64,000 bases of DNA from Pseudomonas sp. Gutcm_11s (GCF_028649395.1 NZ_JAQSUW010000010.1:307014-371013), one strand, 5' to 3'. Positions 21,426 to 31,144 are shown, counted from the first letter of the stretch. The notes: generated from the letters alone by a model not told the origin. Made by a program: numbers and translations.

Positions 21426-21974
21426 TTAGAAGTTGGCCGGTGTCGTTGCGCTGATCAGCCGGGCCGGCTGGTCGAACGGGTTGCGGAAGCGGTGCGGCTT
21501 GGTGCTGTCGAAGTAGTAGCTGTCGCCCGGCTCGAGGACAAATACCTCGGCGCCCACGGTCAGCTCGAGACGCCCGTCTACCAGCATGCCGGCCTCTTCG
21601 CCGTCGTGGTTGAGCATCTCCTCGCCGGTATCGGTACCCGGTGGGTAGATCTCGTCGAGGAAGGTGATGGTGCGGTTGGGATGCGCCTTGCCGATCAGTT
21701 TCATCGTCACGGCACCGCTGGAAAGGTCGGTCAGTTCGTCGGCCCGGTAGACCACCTGGGTCTGATTATCCTGTTCCAGATCGAGGGAGAAGAACTCCAC
21801 CAGCGACATGGGGATCCCGCCGAGCACCTTTTTCAGCGAGCTGATCGAGGGGCTCACGCTGTTCTTCTCGATCATCGAAATGGTGCTGTTGGTGACGCCC
21901 GCACGTTTGGCGAGTTCACGCTGGGATAGGCCTTTGAGTTTGCGAATAGATTGCAGTCGAACACCGACGTCCAA
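21426..21974 (-). CDS. pauR: PauR/PuuR-type cupin-domain transcriptional regulator of polyamine catabolism
   Basis: 182 residues from a TTG at 21974 (LDVGVRLQSIRKLKGLSQ) with AGGAGG exactly 9 nt upstream; this start gives the family length. The N-terminal HTH_XRE domain (LSQRELAKRAGVTNSTISMIEKN) is followed by a linker and a C-terminal cupin (EDVFVLEPGDSYYF-like segment and the KPHRFRNP ending). It represses gamma-glutamyl polyamine pathway genes until polyamines or their derivatives are present, as known for PauR in P. aeruginosa. It sits next to dadX and near pauB and kauB. Confidence 0.9.
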   Translation of the reverse strand: MDVGVRLQSIRKLKGLSQRELAKRAGVTNSTISMIEKNSVSPSISSLKKVLGGIPMSLVEFFSLDLEQDNQTQVVYRADELTDLSSGAVTMKLIGKAHPNRTITFLDEIYPPGTDTGEEMLNHDGEEAGMLVDGRLELTVGAEVFVLEPGDSYYFDSTKPHRFRNPFDQPARLISATTPANF

Positions 21975-22077
21975 TGCGGGGGTCCTCCTTGGGAGCAAGG
22001 CATTTGGGTGGCGGTATCATGCGGCCAGTGTTCAGTATTTACAACACTGCAAACGCGATTGCTCCAGCGAGCGCCCA

Positions 22078-23151
22078 CTAGCCCCCGGAATAGAGCCTCG
22101 GCACGCGCTTGAGGTTGCAGAACAGCTGGTACGGAATGCTGCCGCAGCCATAGGCCACCGCGCTGGCGGAGACGTTGCGCCCCCAGAGTTCGACCCGGCT
22201 GCCGAGGCCGGCGCCCGGCAGGTCGGTGAGGTCCACGGTGAGCATGTCCATGGACACCCGGCCGATCAGGCGGGTCATCTGCCCATCGACCAGCACCGGA
22301 GTGCCGGTGGCCGCATGGCGTGGGTAGCCGTCGGCATAACCCATGGCGACCACGCCGACGCGGGTCGGCCGCTCGGCGATGAAGCGCGCACCGTAGCCCA
22401 CCGGCTCGCCGGCCGGCAGCTCGCGCACGCTGATGATCTTCGACTCCAGGGTCATCACCGGGCGCAGGCGCGCGGCCTGGGCCTGGTCGTGTTCGAAGGG
22501 GGTGGCGCCGTAGAGCATGATGCCGGGGCGCACCCAGTCACTGGGAATCTCCGGCCAGCCGAGAATGGCCGGTGAGTTGCGCAGGCTGATCTCGGCCTGC
22601 AGGCCACCACGCGCCTCGTGGAACAGCGCCAGCTGCTCGGCGCTGCGCGGGCTGTCCAGCTCGTCGGCGCGGGCGAAGTGGCTCATCAGCACGATCTTCT
22701 CGACCTTGCCGCTGGCCAGCAGGCGGGCATGGGCATCGCGGTACTCGGCCGGATGCAGGCCGACCCGGTGCATGCCCGAGTCGACCTTCAGCCACACGCG
22801 CAGCGGCCGCGCCAGGCGAGCGCGCTCGATCGCTTCGATCTGCCAGGCCGAGTGCACCACGCACCACAATTGGTGCTGGTCGATCAGGCCCAGTTCGCTC
22901 TCCTCGAAGAAGCCTTCGAGCAGCAGGATCGGCTGGCGGATGCCGGCGTAGCGCAGCTCCAGCGCCTCCTCGATGCAGGCCACCGCGAAGCCGTCGGCCT
23001 CCGCCTCCAGCGCCTGGGCACAACGCACGGCGCCGTGGCCGTAGGCATCGGCCTTGACCACCGCCAGGGCTTTCGCGCCGCTGATCTCGCGGGCGAGACG
23101 GTAGTTGTGACGCAGGGCTTCGAGGTCGATCAGGGCACGGGCGGGGCGCAT
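22078..23151 (-). CDS. dadX: Catabolic alanine racemase DadX
   Basis: 357 residues, usual length. The PLP lysine is K33 in [11 protein letters not shown]; the second catalytic tyrosine lies in the VGYGARF segment near residue 250, and SMDMLTVDL is another family motif. It interconverts L- and D-alanine so that DadA can oxidise the D form. It is downstream of dadA and a RidA gene in the same direction, but a strong terminator with a T8 run lies between the RidA gene and dadX, so dadX expression may be reduced or driven by its own promoter. Confidence 0.96.
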   Translation of the reverse strand: MRPARALIDLEALRHNYRLAREISGAKALAVVKADAYGHGAVRCAQALEAEADGFAVACIEEALELRYAGIRQPILLLEGFFEESELGLIDQHQLWCVVHSAWQIEAIERARLARPLRVWLKVDSGMHRVGLHPAEYRDAHARLLASGKVEKIVLMSHFARADELDSPRSAEQLALFHEARGGLQAEISLRNSPAILGWPEIPSDWVRPGIMLYGATPFEHDQAQAARLRPVMTLESKIISVRELPAGEPVGYGARFIAERPTRVGVVAMGYADGYPRHAATGTPVLVDGQMTRLIGRVSMDMLTVDLTDLPGAGLGSRVELWGRNVSASAVAYGCGSIPYQLFCNLKRVPRLYSGG

Positions 23152-23172
23152 TTCGGCTTCTTCGATTCGCTT

Positions 23173-23198
23173 AAAAAAAACCCGGCGGGGGCGCCGGG
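23173..23198 (-). terminator. Intrinsic terminator between the RidA gene and dadX
   Basis: CCCGGCG / CGCCGGG (23181-23187 and 23192-23198) is a 7-bp GC stem, followed on the minus strand by eight T residues. It lies 15 nt after the RidA stop codon and before the dadX start. Confidence 0.8.
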
Positions 23199-23213
23199 CG
23201 AGTCAGGGATGAA

Positions 23214-23567
23214 TCAATTCTGTGCAGCGACGACCATCATCTCCACCAGCACCCGCGGGTCGTACAGCTTGCCCTCGACGCAGGCGCGGGCCGGGGCGGC
23301 GCCTTCGGCGACCCAGGCGTCGTACACCTCGTTGAGGCCGGCGTAGTCGGCGCTGATGTCCTTCAGGTAGATGGTCACCGAGAGGATCTTCGACTTGTCG
23401 CTGCCGGCCTCGGCCAGGAAGCGATCGATGTTGGCCAGGGTCTGGCGGGTCTGCTCACGGATATCGCCGGCGTAGTCGTCAGCCAGCTGACCCGCCAGGT
23501 AGACGGTGCCGTTGTGGATGACGATTTCGCTGTAGCGCTTCTCAATGCGCAGGCGCTGGATGGACAT
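23214..23567 (-). CDS. RidA-family protein associated with dadA
   Basis: 117 residues from [16 protein letters not shown]. It has the RidA fold pattern with [14 protein letters not shown] and the conserved arginine in [20 protein letters not shown]. RidA proteins hydrolyse reactive enamine/imine intermediates; DadA makes an imine from D-alanine, so the location is functionally sensible. Its start overlaps the end of dadA by 26 nt, indicating translational coupling. It is distinct from the ridA at 59404-59784. Confidence 0.9.
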   Translation of the reverse strand: MSIQRLRIEKRYSEIVIHNGTVYLAGQLADDYAGDIREQTRQTLANIDRFLAEAGSDKSKILSVTIYLKDISADYAGLNEVYDAWVAEGAAPARACVEGKLYDPRVLVEMMVVAAQN

Positions 23568-24840
23568 GCTTGTGGCTCTCCTTGGTGCGGCCATAACGGG
23601 AAATATCCAGGCCTTCGGCGCTGATCTGCGGGCGCTTGTTCGCCATCAGGTCGGCGAGGAAGCGACCGGAGCCGCAGGCCATGGTCCAGCCAAGGGTACC
23701 GTGTCCGGTGTTGAGGAACAGATTGCGGAATGCCGTGCCACCCACGATCGGCGTGCCGTCCGGGGTGGCCGGGCGCAGGCCGGTCCAGAAGCTGGCCTGG
23801 CTGACATCGCCGCCTTCCGGGTAGAGATCGTTGGTGATCATCTCCAGGGTGGCGCGACGCTTGGGGTTGAGGGAGAGGTCGAAGCCGGCGATCTCGGCCA
23901 TGCCGCCGACGCGGATGCGGCCGTCGAAGCGGGTGATGGCGACCTTGTAGGTCTCGTCGAGAATGGTCGAGCTTGGCGCCATCGCCGCGTTGGTGATCGG
24001 CACGGTCAGCGAGTAACCCTTGAGCGGGTACACCGGGGCATTGATGCCCAGCGGCTTGAGCAGTTGCGGGCTGTAGCTGCCGAGAGCCAGCACGTAGCGG
24101 TCGGCGGTCTCCAGCTTGCCGTCGATCCACACGCCGTTGATGCGATCACCGGCCGCATCCAGGCGCTGGATGTTCTGGCCGAAACGGAATTCCACGCCCA
24201 GGGCCTTGGCCATGTCCGCCAGCTTGGTGGTGAACATCTGGCAGTCGCCGGTCTGGTCGTTGGGCAGGCGCAGGGCGCCTGCCAGCTTGTGCTTGACCCC
24301 GGCCAGGGCCGGTTCGACACGGGCGATGGCGTCGCGGTCGAGCAATTCGTAGGGCACGCCGGAAGCTTCCAGCACGGCGATGTCCTTAGCGGCGGCATCG
24401 ACCTGGGCCTGGCTACGGAACAGCTGGGTGGTACCGAGCTGGCGGCCTTCGTAGGCGATGCCGGTTTCGGCGCGCAGTTCGTCGAGGCAGTCGCGGCTGT
24501 ACTCGGACAGACGCACCATGCGCTCCTTGTTCACCGCGTAGCGCGCGGCGGTGCAGTTGCGCAGCATCTGCGCCATCCACAGGTACTGGTCGACATCACC
24601 AGTAGCCTTGATCGCCAGCGGCGCGTGTTCCTGCAGCAGCCACTTGATGGCCTTCAGCGGCACGCCGGGGGCGGCCCAGGGCGAGGCATAGCCGGGGGAG
24701 ACCTGGCCGGCGTTGGCGAAGCTGGTCTCCAGGGCCGGGCCGTTCTGGCGGTCGACTACCACCACCTCGAAACCGGCGCGGGCCAGATAGTAGGCGCTGG
24801 CGGTACCGATCACACCGCTGCCAAGAACCAGAACGCGCAT
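23542..24840 (-). CDS. dadA: D-amino acid dehydrogenase small subunit DadA
   Basis: 432 residues, standard length. The N-terminal FAD-binding dinucleotide fold is [20 protein letters not shown], followed by [20 protein letters not shown], a DadA signature. The C-terminal part contains [19 protein letters not shown], the second FAD-contact segment. It is a membrane-associated flavoprotein oxidising D-alanine to pyruvate and ammonia, delivering electrons to the respiratory chain. It is divergent from lrp/dadR, its probable L-alanine-responsive activator; the 214-bp intergenic region (24841-25054) is AT-rich relative to its surroundings and should hold the dadA promoter and Lrp sites, though I cannot assign exact ones. 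Confidence 0.97.
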   Translation of the reverse strand: MRVLVLGSGVIGTASAYYLARAGFEVVVVDRQNGPALETSFANAGQVSPGYASPWAAPGVPLKAIKWLLQEHAPLAIKATGDVDQYLWMAQMLRNCTAARYAVNKERMVRLSEYSRDCLDELRAETGIAYEGRQLGTTQLFRSQAQVDAAAKDIAVLEASGVPYELLDRDAIARVEPALAGVKHKLAGALRLPNDQTGDCQMFTTKLADMAKALGVEFRFGQNIQRLDAAGDRINGVWIDGKLETADRYVLALGSYSPQLLKPLGINAPVYPLKGYSLTVPITNAAMAPSSTILDETYKVAITRFDGRIRVGGMAEIAGFDLSLNPKRRATLEMITNDLYPEGGDVSQASFWTGLRPATPDGTPIVGGTAFRNLFLNTGHGTLGWTMACGSGRFLADLMANKRPQISAEGLDISRYGRTKESHKHVHPAPAH

Positions 24841-25054
24841 TGTGGCCTCCCTCGTAGGCGTTTGTTTTGCTGAGCGTTATGGCAGGCAGTATAGGAAGGA
24901 GAAGGTAGAGATATTCACTGTTTATCAGTGGCCATTTGGCGTTAGTTCCCGACGCAGAGCAATTTCACAGGATTCCAGCAGGCGATATGGCTGGACTTTA
25001 GCCATACTCCCAGTGAATTATCCCGTTCAGTTATTTCGCACACCGGAGCCCACC

Positions 25055-25543
25055 ATGCGCACCCAGCACCAGAGCCGCCGCGAACTGGACAAGATCGACC
25101 GCAACATCCTGCGCATCCTCCAGGAGGACGGGCGCATCAGCTTCACCGAGCTGGGCGAGCGCGTCGGCCTGTCCACCACGCCCTGCACCGAGCGCGTGCG
25201 GCGCCTGGAGCGCGAGGGGATCATCATGGGCTACCACGCCCGCCTCAATCCGCAGCAGCTCAAGGCCAGCCTGCTGGTGTTCGTCGAGATCAGCCTGGAC
25301 TACAAGTCCGGCGACACCTTCGAGGACTTCCGCCGCGCCGTGCTCAAACTGCCGCACGTGCTGGAATGCCACCTGGTCAGCGGCGACTTCGACTACCTGG
25401 TGAAGGCGCGGATCAACGAGATGGCCAGCTACCGCAAGCTGCTCGGCGACATCCTGCTCAAGCTGCCGCATGTGCGCGAATCGAAGAGTTACATCGTCAT
25501 GGAAGAGGTGAAGGAAAGCCTCAGCCTGCCGGTAGCGGAGTAG
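25055..25543 (+). CDS. lrp: Lrp/AsnC-family regulator (Lrp/DadR)
   Basis: 162 residues from MRTQHQSRRELDKIDRN. The N-terminal HTH (ISFTELGERVGLSTTPCTERVRRLE) and C-terminal RAM/AsnC sensing domain (LVSGDFDYLVKARI) match Lrp. In Pseudomonas the protein in this position activates dadA in response to alanine. The frame is open upstream to 24842, but the conserved N-terminus begins at 25055. A bidirectional terminator separates it from the convergent TonB receptor gene. Confidence 0.94.
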   Translation: MRTQHQSRRELDKIDRNILRILQEDGRISFTELGERVGLSTTPCTERVRRLEREGIIMGYHARLNPQQLKASLLVFVEISLDYKSGDTFEDFRRAVLKLPHVLECHLVSGDFDYLVKARINEMASYRKLLGDILLKLPHVRESKSYIVMEEVKESLSLPVAE

Positions 25544-25557
25544 TCCCGGCGCAATGA

Positions 25558-25583
25558 AAAACGCCCGCGAAAGCGGGCGTTTT
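25558..25583. terminator. Bidirectional terminator between lrp and the TonB receptor gene
   Basis: AAAACGCCCGC / GCGGGCGTTTT is an 11-bp perfect stem with a GAAA loop and T runs in both directions. Confidence 0.88.
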
Positions 25584-25600
25584 GGCATCTGCGGGCAGGC

Positions 25601-28114
25601 TTACCAGAAGGTGCCGCGCAGGGTCAGCATGTAGTTGCGCGGCTCGCCGTAGTAGTTGCCGTACTCGGAGGTGCCGACGCTGGCGTAGTAGCGACGGTCG
25701 AACAGATTGTTGCCGTTGAGCGCGACGGTCCAGTGCTCGTCGACGTCGTATTCGATCAGCGCATCGTAGACCGCATAGCCCGACTGGCTGAAGTCGTAGG
25801 GCTGCGAGTCGATGACATTCCAGCTGCTGTCGAAACGGTAGGCCTCGCCCTTCACGTAGGTCGCGCTGGTCGCCGTCACCCCGGCGCCGACGCGCCAGTC
25901 GGACAGCGCGCCCGGCAGGGTGTAGACGCTCCACAGCTTGAACAGGTGCTTGGGCGTGACCGTGCTGTAGAGCGTCTCCTCGGTGTCGTTGCTGATCTGG
26001 TTGTAGGTGTAGCCGGCCATGATGTCCCAGCCCGGCGCGAGCTGCCCGGTGACCTCCAGGTCGACTCCCTTGCTGGTGATCTTGTCCTGCGCCAGGTAGC
26101 AGCAGGAGGCGCTGTAGCTGAACGGCGGATTGGGATAAGCCGGATCGAGCGCCGCCTGGTTCTCGCGGGTGGTGTAGAACAGCGCCGCGCTGACATTCAG
26201 GTCGCCGTCGAACAGCTCGCCCTTGATCCCAGCCTCGTATGTCTTGCCGGTCATCGGATCGATGGAGTTGCCGGAACCCTCCGGCCCGGACAGCTTCTGC
26301 GCCTGGGGCTTGAACACCTCGGCGTAGCTGACGTAGGTCGACCACTGGTCATCCAGCGCATAGATCAGGCCGCCGTAGGGCACCAGGGTGGTCGGCTCGC
26401 GCTCGGATACGCTGTCCTGGTTCACCCAGGTACCCGTGCCGTCGCTGTTGCGCATGCTGTAGGCCTGCTCGAACTTGTAGCGCTGGGCTCGCGCGCCCAG
26501 CACCAGCTTGAGCGGGTCGGTCAGCTGCAGGCGCAGGGTCGAGTAGAGGCCGTATTGCTCACGGCTATTGGGGTAGTAGTCGCGCCAGAAGCTGTGGTTG
26601 CTCTCGTCGCTCGGCAGCGGCGTGGCCTTGGGGTCCCACAGATCGATCATGCCGCCCTTGTCCAGCATGCCCGGAGCGCCACGCCAGCGGCTGGTGACCT
26701 TCTGATAGTCGCCGCCGACGAGCAGTTCGTGGGTGCGGCCGAACGCATCGAAGTAGCCCGACAGGTTCACATCGACCACCGACTGCTTGCTCCAGCTGGA
26801 GACGTAGCTGCCCCACCAGTACGGGCCGGTGTCGGTTGTCTCATCGACCGAGCCGTAGGGAATCACGCCCTCGGTGACGGAGTGGTTGTAGGAGTAGGTG
26901 TAGGAGGTATTGAGCTTCCAGTCATCGTTGAACTGGTGATCGAGCTTGGCGAACCACTCGCGGTTGTAGCTATCGGACCAGGCCTGGTCGGTGGTGTACC
27001 AGGTATGCCGCGGCAGCTTCACGTCACGGCCGGTGCTGTAGCGCGGCAGGCCGTCACCGGTGCCGTTTTCCTTGAGTTTGTCGTAGCTGCCGCCGAGGGT
27101 CAGCATGGTGGCGTCGCTGAGATCCAGTTCGAAGATGCCGTAGAGGAACGGCTTCTCGGTGCTGCGGTTGTCCATGAAGTATTGGCGGTCGGTATAGGCC
27201 GCCACCACGCGCCCGCGCAGGCGGCCGTCGTCGGTCAGCGGCCCGGTCAGGTCGACCTCGCTGCGGTAGTTGTCCCAGGACCCGGCCGAGGTGTTGAACT
27301 TGAGCTGGTAGCTGTCCAGCGGGCGCTTGCGCACCAGGTTGACGATGCCGCCCGGATCGCCCGTACCGCCCAGCAGGCCACTAGCGCCTCGCAGTACCTC
27401 GACGTGGTCGTAGGACGCCATGTCGTACAGGCGGTCGCTGTAGAACGTGCCCAGGCCATTGCCGATATCCATGGGCGCCGCGCCATCGATCTGCACGTTG
27501 TCGATGCTGAAGCCGCGGGAGAAGAACTGCTCGACGTGGTAGTTGTTGTTGCGCACGGTGATGCCCGGCGTTTGCTTCATCGCCTCGGGCAAGGTGGTGA
27601 TGCGCTGGTCCTCGATCATCTGCTGGCTGATGATCGACACCGTTTGCGGCGTGTCCTTGAGGCTGGTCGGGGTCTTGGAACCGACACTGATCAGGCCGGT
27701 GGTGTAGGACCCCGAGTTCTCGGTGGCCTCGCCCATGCCCTGCCCCTGGATGGTGGTAGTCCCCAGCTCCGTCACGGAACTGTCCGCCACAGGCGCGGCG
27801 ATCAGGAAGCCGCCGTCACTGGTCTTTTCCACCTGCAACCGCGAACCCTGCACCAGCCGCTGCAGCGCCTGCTCCACCGTCAGCTCCCCGCTCAGCGCCG
27901 GGGCATCCAGCCCCTCGGCGGCCTCGGTGGCGAACAGGATGCGACTACCGGTCTGCCCGGCCAGGGCGTTGATCGCCTGGTCCAGCGGCTGGGCCGAAAG
28001 ATCGAGAACGTAGGTGCCCTCCTGGGCATGCAGCGCAGAGGCCAGCGTCAGGCTGGCGACCAGCAGGGAAAGGCGACTGCGCGGCGACTGCGCACGTAAC
28101 GATTGCTTATCCAT
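25601..28114 (-). CDS. TonB-dependent siderophore receptor with N-terminal signalling domain
   Basis: 837 residues from the ATG at 28114, which has GGGGAG 5 nt upstream; an ATG at 28126 is possible. After a signal peptide (to ALHAQEG) comes an STN secretin/TonB short N-terminal domain of about 75 residues (YVLDLSAQPLDQAINALAGQ), then a plug domain (TPQTVSIISQQMIEDQ to GGIVNLVRKRP), then a 22-strand beta barrel ending in FW. The STN domain marks it as a transducer that signals to FecR when iron-siderophore binds. Ligand is not deducible. Last gene of a fecI-fecR-receptor unit and dependent on TonB-ExbBD. Confidence 0.93.
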   Translation of the reverse strand: MDKQSLRAQSPRSRLSLLVASLTLASALHAQEGTYVLDLSAQPLDQAINALAGQTGSRILFATEAAEGLDAPALSGELTVEQALQRLVQGSRLQVEKTSDGGFLIAAPVADSSVTELGTTTIQGQGMGEATENSGSYTTGLISVGSKTPTSLKDTPQTVSIISQQMIEDQRITTLPEAMKQTPGITVRNNNYHVEQFFSRGFSIDNVQIDGAAPMDIGNGLGTFYSDRLYDMASYDHVEVLRGASGLLGGTGDPGGIVNLVRKRPLDSYQLKFNTSAGSWDNYRSEVDLTGPLTDDGRLRGRVVAAYTDRQYFMDNRSTEKPFLYGIFELDLSDATMLTLGGSYDKLKENGTGDGLPRYSTGRDVKLPRHTWYTTDQAWSDSYNREWFAKLDHQFNDDWKLNTSYTYSYNHSVTEGVIPYGSVDETTDTGPYWWGSYVSSWSKQSVVDVNLSGYFDAFGRTHELLVGGDYQKVTSRWRGAPGMLDKGGMIDLWDPKATPLPSDESNHSFWRDYYPNSREQYGLYSTLRLQLTDPLKLVLGARAQRYKFEQAYSMRNSDGTGTWVNQDSVSEREPTTLVPYGGLIYALDDQWSTYVSYAEVFKPQAQKLSGPEGSGNSIDPMTGKTYEAGIKGELFDGDLNVSAALFYTTRENQAALDPAYPNPPFSYSASCCYLAQDKITSKGVDLEVTGQLAPGWDIMAGYTYNQISNDTEETLYSTVTPKHLFKLWSVYTLPGALSDWRVGAGVTATSATYVKGEAYRFDSSWNVIDSQPYDFSQSGYAVYDALIEYDVDEHWTVALNGNNLFDRRYYASVGTSEYGNYYGEPRNYMLTLRGTFW

Positions 28115-28225
28115 GAAACTCCCCATGAACGATCAGAAATTGGCGATCACAGGGAGTGGCGGATGAGGCGCAGGCAATGTTGAGGTCACCTGAGAAAAAT
28201 TCTCGTTATTCTTTCTGCTGCCCAT

Positions 28226-29068
28226 TCAACGCCCGCTGAGCGTCACGCTGCCGTCGCCGGCACGCGCCAGGCGCACCGGCAGAATCGCCGGCAGCAGGTC
28301 GATCAGCGACTCGATGGCGGCACTGTCGTACTCGCCGGACACCCGCAGCGCACCAAGGCGCGGATCGGCCAGACGCACCGGGGCCTGGCGGTAGCGCTGG
28401 ATATCGATGATTACCTCGCGCAGCGGCGTGCCGTCGAAGCGCAGCTTGCCTTGCTGCCAGGCCGTCACCCGGGCTGGATCGACTCGCTCGGTCGCGCCGA
28501 GCTGTCCCGCCTGCACCAGCAACTGCTCGCCACCGTGCACTCGGCGCGCTGCGGCAGCGGGTGCAGACACCTCGACCTCGCCCTCGATCACCGCCACGGC
28601 CACGCCGCGACTGTCGCTGCGCACGTTGAACACCGTGCCGATATCGAGCACTTCGGCCTGCTGGCTGCGCACGATGAAGGGCTTGTCGCCATGCACCACG
28701 GTGAAGGTCGCCTCGCCCTCGACCAGCTCGATCTGCCGGCTGCGCAGCCGTTGCTCGACGCGTAGATGGGTGGCGCCGTTGAGCAGCACCTGGCTGCCGT
28801 CGGCCAGGCTCAGGCTCTCGCGCCGACCCGCGGCCGTGCGCACGTCCTCGCTGCGCCAGGCGGGGTCGACCAACCACAGGCCGGTCGCCAGCAACACCAT
28901 CGACAGGGCGCTACCGGCAACCTGCTTGCGCCGCCGCTGCCTCGCGCTCTGCGCCTTGCCCTCGGCGAGCAGGGCCTCGCGGGACGGAACGCGGGCACGT
29001 AGCGCCTGCTCGAAGGGCGCGAGCGGGTCCTGGGCCTCGCCCTGATCGGGACGCTGCACCTCGCTCAT
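28226..29068 (-). CDS. fecR: FecR-family anti-sigma factor / sigma regulator
   Basis: 280 residues. A membrane helix (GSALSMVLLATGLWLV, residues about 52-68) separates a short cytoplasmic part from a periplasmic FecR domain (LADGSQVLLNGATHLRVEQR) and a C-terminal STN-like/DUF4974 segment (PLREVIIDIQRYRQAPVRL). The cytoplasmic N-terminus is unusual: it is Arg/Lys-rich and I do not recognise the standard FecR N-terminal helix motif with conserved tryptophans. The start overlaps the fecI stop by 4 nt, indicating coupling. It transmits the receptor state to the sigma factor. Confidence 0.88.
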   Translation of the reverse strand: MSEVQRPDQGEAQDPLAPFEQALRARVPSREALLAEGKAQSARQRRRKQVAGSALSMVLLATGLWLVDPAWRSEDVRTAAGRRESLSLADGSQVLLNGATHLRVEQRLRSRQIELVEGEATFTVVHGDKPFIVRSQQAEVLDIGTVFNVRSDSRGVAVAVIEGEVEVSAPAAAARRVHGGEQLLVQAGQLGATERVDPARVTAWQQGKLRFDGTPLREVIIDIQRYRQAPVRLADPRLGALRVSGEYDSAAIESLIDLLPAILPVRLARAGDGSVTLSGR

Positions 29069-29601
29069 GCTCTACCCGCCAGGGCCAGGCGCGCCGGCTC
29101 CCAGTCGCGGGCGATGGTGCGCATGGCACGGGCAAAATGCTGCGTCACCATGTTCACCGAGATGCCCAGCTCCTCGGCGATCTCGCGCTGCGGCATGTCG
29201 TGGATGCGGTGCAACAGGAAGACCTGGCGGGCACGCGCCGGCAGCGCGTCGATGATCGCCAGCAGCGCCTCGAGTTGCTGTTCGAAGTGCAGTGCGGCGG
29301 CGCCATCCAGGTCATGCACATGCCAGTCGGGCACCTCGGCGACCGACTCGAAACGGGCATTACGGGTGCTGTCGGCGCGGCGCCGGTCGATGGCGCGGTT
29401 GAAGGTGGCCCGTCGCAGGAAGGCAAACGGCAGCTTGATCGGCTGCTGTGGCGGCTTCTCCAGCAGTTGCACGCAAACGTCGTGCACCACTTCCCGGGCG
29501 AACTGGCTCCCCTGAAAGCGCCGGCGGATGTATTCGATCAGCTCGTCGTAATGCAGCGTCAGGGCATCTACCAGCGCGGCGTCGTGAGGGGATCGAGTCA
29601 T
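29065..29601 (-). CDS. fecI: FecI-type ECF RNA polymerase sigma factor
   Basis: 178 residues from MTRSPHDAALVDALTLHY. Region 2 (YDELIEYIRRRF, FLRRATFNRAIDRRRA) and region 4 (LHRIHDMPQREIAEELGISVNM) of ECF sigma factors are clear. It should direct transcription of the downstream receptor gene when released or activated by FecR. First gene of the three-gene unit; a Fur-like box lies 21 nt upstream of its start, consistent with iron repression. Confidence 0.92.
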   Translation of the reverse strand: MTRSPHDAALVDALTLHYDELIEYIRRRFQGSQFAREVVHDVCVQLLEKPPQQPIKLPFAFLRRATFNRAIDRRRADSTRNARFESVAEVPDWHVHDLDGAAALHFEQQLEALLAIIDALPARARQVFLLHRIHDMPQREIAEELGISVNMVTQHFARAMRTIARDWEPARLALAGRA

Positions 29602-29621
29602 TTCGGCGATCAAGGCCTAAT

Positions 29622-29637
29622 TGTGAGTGAGTCGCAT
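29622..29637. promoter_or_regulatory. Fur-box-like site upstream of fecI
   Basis: TGTGAGTGAGTCGCAT matches the common Pseudomonas Fur-site core TGAGAATGATTCGCAT at 13 of 16 positions. It lies 21-36 nt upstream of the fecI start, the expected position for iron repression of such a sigma factor. Confidence 0.5.
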
Positions 29638-29820
29638 TATACCGACGACGAGACAAATGCCTAGCTGACGAGCCATAACCCGAATGCCCTAGCCGCGGCC
29701 TCGGCGAGCGAGTCTTTCCCACCAGGCACGGCGGTTTTTCCTGGCGGCCTCTTGGTCGCAGGCATCGCGCGCGCTTATCCTGCGTCAAACTTTAACAACA
29801 CCTTACTCAGGATTTCGCAC

Positions 29821-31143
29821 ATGAACGCCCGGCTCAATCAGCCCGTCCACAGTGACCAGCACGCCGCCTCCTACTATGCGGCCACGGTCAACCGGCAGCT
29901 GGCGCAGCCGCCCCTGGCCGGCGAGGTGGTGGCCGACGTGTGCGTGGTCGGTGGCGGCTTCTCCGGCCTCAACACCGCCATCGAGCTGGCCCGCAAGGGC
30001 TTCTCGGTGGTCGTGCTGGAGGCCCACCTGCTTGGCTGGGGCGCCAGCGGCCGCAACGGCGGCCAGCTGATCCGTGGCGTTGGCCACGGTGTCGAACAAT
30101 TCGAGCCACAGATCGGCGCCGAAGGCGTGCGCCAGCTCAAGCTGATGGGCCTGGAAGCGGTGGAGATGGTGCGCCGCCGCGTCGAGGAATACGCCATCGA
30201 CTGCGACCTGACCTGGGGCTACTGCGACCTGGCCAACAAGCCCGCCCACCTGCAGGGCTTCGCCGAGGACAAGGCCGAGCTGGAAAGCCTCGGCTACCGC
30301 CACGAGCTGCGCCTGCTGCAAGCGGAGCAGATGCACCAGGTGGTCGGCTCCGACCGCTACTGCGGCGGCATGATCGACATGGGCTCGGGCCACCTGCACC
30401 CACTCAACCTGGCCCTGGGCGAGGCCGCCGCGGCACTGTCCCTCGGCGTGCAGCTGTTCGAGCACTCGCCGGTGACGCGCATCGACCATGGTCCCGAGGT
30501 GAAGGTGCATACCGCCAAGGGCACAGTGCGCGCCAAGACCCTGGTGCTGGCCTGCAATGCCTATCTCAATGGCCTCGACCCGACCCTGGGCGGCAAGGTG
30601 CTGCCCGCCGGCAGCTACGTGATCGCCACCGAGCCGCTGGGCGAGGCCCGCGCCCGCGCACTTATCCCGCAGAACATGGCGCTGTGCGACCAGCGCGTGG
30701 CGCTGGACTACTACCGTCTCTCTGCCGACAAGCGCCTGCTGTTCGGCGGCGCCTGCCACTATTCAGGTCGCGATCCAGCAGACATCGCCGCCTATATGCG
30801 GCCGAAAATGCTGCAAGTCTTCCCGGAACTGGCCGACGTGCGCGTCGACTTCCAGTGGGGCGGGATGATCGGCATCGGCGCCAACCGCCTGCCGCAGATC
30901 GGCCGCCTCAAGGACCACCCCAACGTCTACCACGCCCAGGCCTACGCCGGACACGGAGTGAACGCCACCCACCTGGCCGGCAAGCTGCTGGCCGAGGCCA
31001 TCGCCGGCGAACAGGGCAGCGGTTTCGACCTGTTCGCCAAGGTGCCGCACATGACCTTCCCCGGCGGCAAGCACCTGCGTTCGCCGCTGCTGGCGCTGGG
31101 CATGGCCTGGTACCGCCTGAAAGAGGCCATCGGCCTGGTCTAA
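29821..31143 (+). CDS. pauB: Gamma-glutamylpolyamine oxidase, FAD-dependent (PauB/PuuB-like)
   Basis: 440 residues from MNARLNQPVHSDQHAASY. The FAD-binding fold CVVGGGFSGLNTAIELARKG is at residues about 40-60, and DAO-family motifs continue with GWGASGRNGGQLIRGVGHG and the C-terminal AGHGVNATHLAGKLLAEA. The family oxidises gamma-glutamylputrescine (or related polyamine) to the aldehyde, which kauB would then process. The N-terminal codons up to 29752 are open, but the conserved protein begins at 29821. An A-rich AACAACAC sequence lies near 29791, a weak Hfq/Crc-like motif. Confidence 0.9.
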   Translation: MNARLNQPVHSDQHAASYYAATVNRQLAQPPLAGEVVADVCVVGGGFSGLNTAIELARKGFSVVVLEAHLLGWGASGRNGGQLIRGVGHGVEQFEPQIGAEGVRQLKLMGLEAVEMVRRRVEEYAIDCDLTWGYCDLANKPAHLQGFAEDKAELESLGYRHELRLLQAEQMHQVVGSDRYCGGMIDMGSGHLHPLNLALGEAAAALSLGVQLFEHSPVTRIDHGPEVKVHTAKGTVRAKTLVLACNAYLNGLDPTLGGKVLPAGSYVIATEPLGEARARALIPQNMALCDQRVALDYYRLSADKRLLFGGACHYSGRDPADIAAYMRPKMLQVFPELADVRVDFQWGGMIGIGANRLPQIGRLKDHPNVYHAQAYAGHGVNATHLAGKLLAEAIAGEQGSGFDLFAKVPHMTFPGGKHLRSPLLALGMAWYRLKEAIGLV

Positions 31144-31144
31144 C

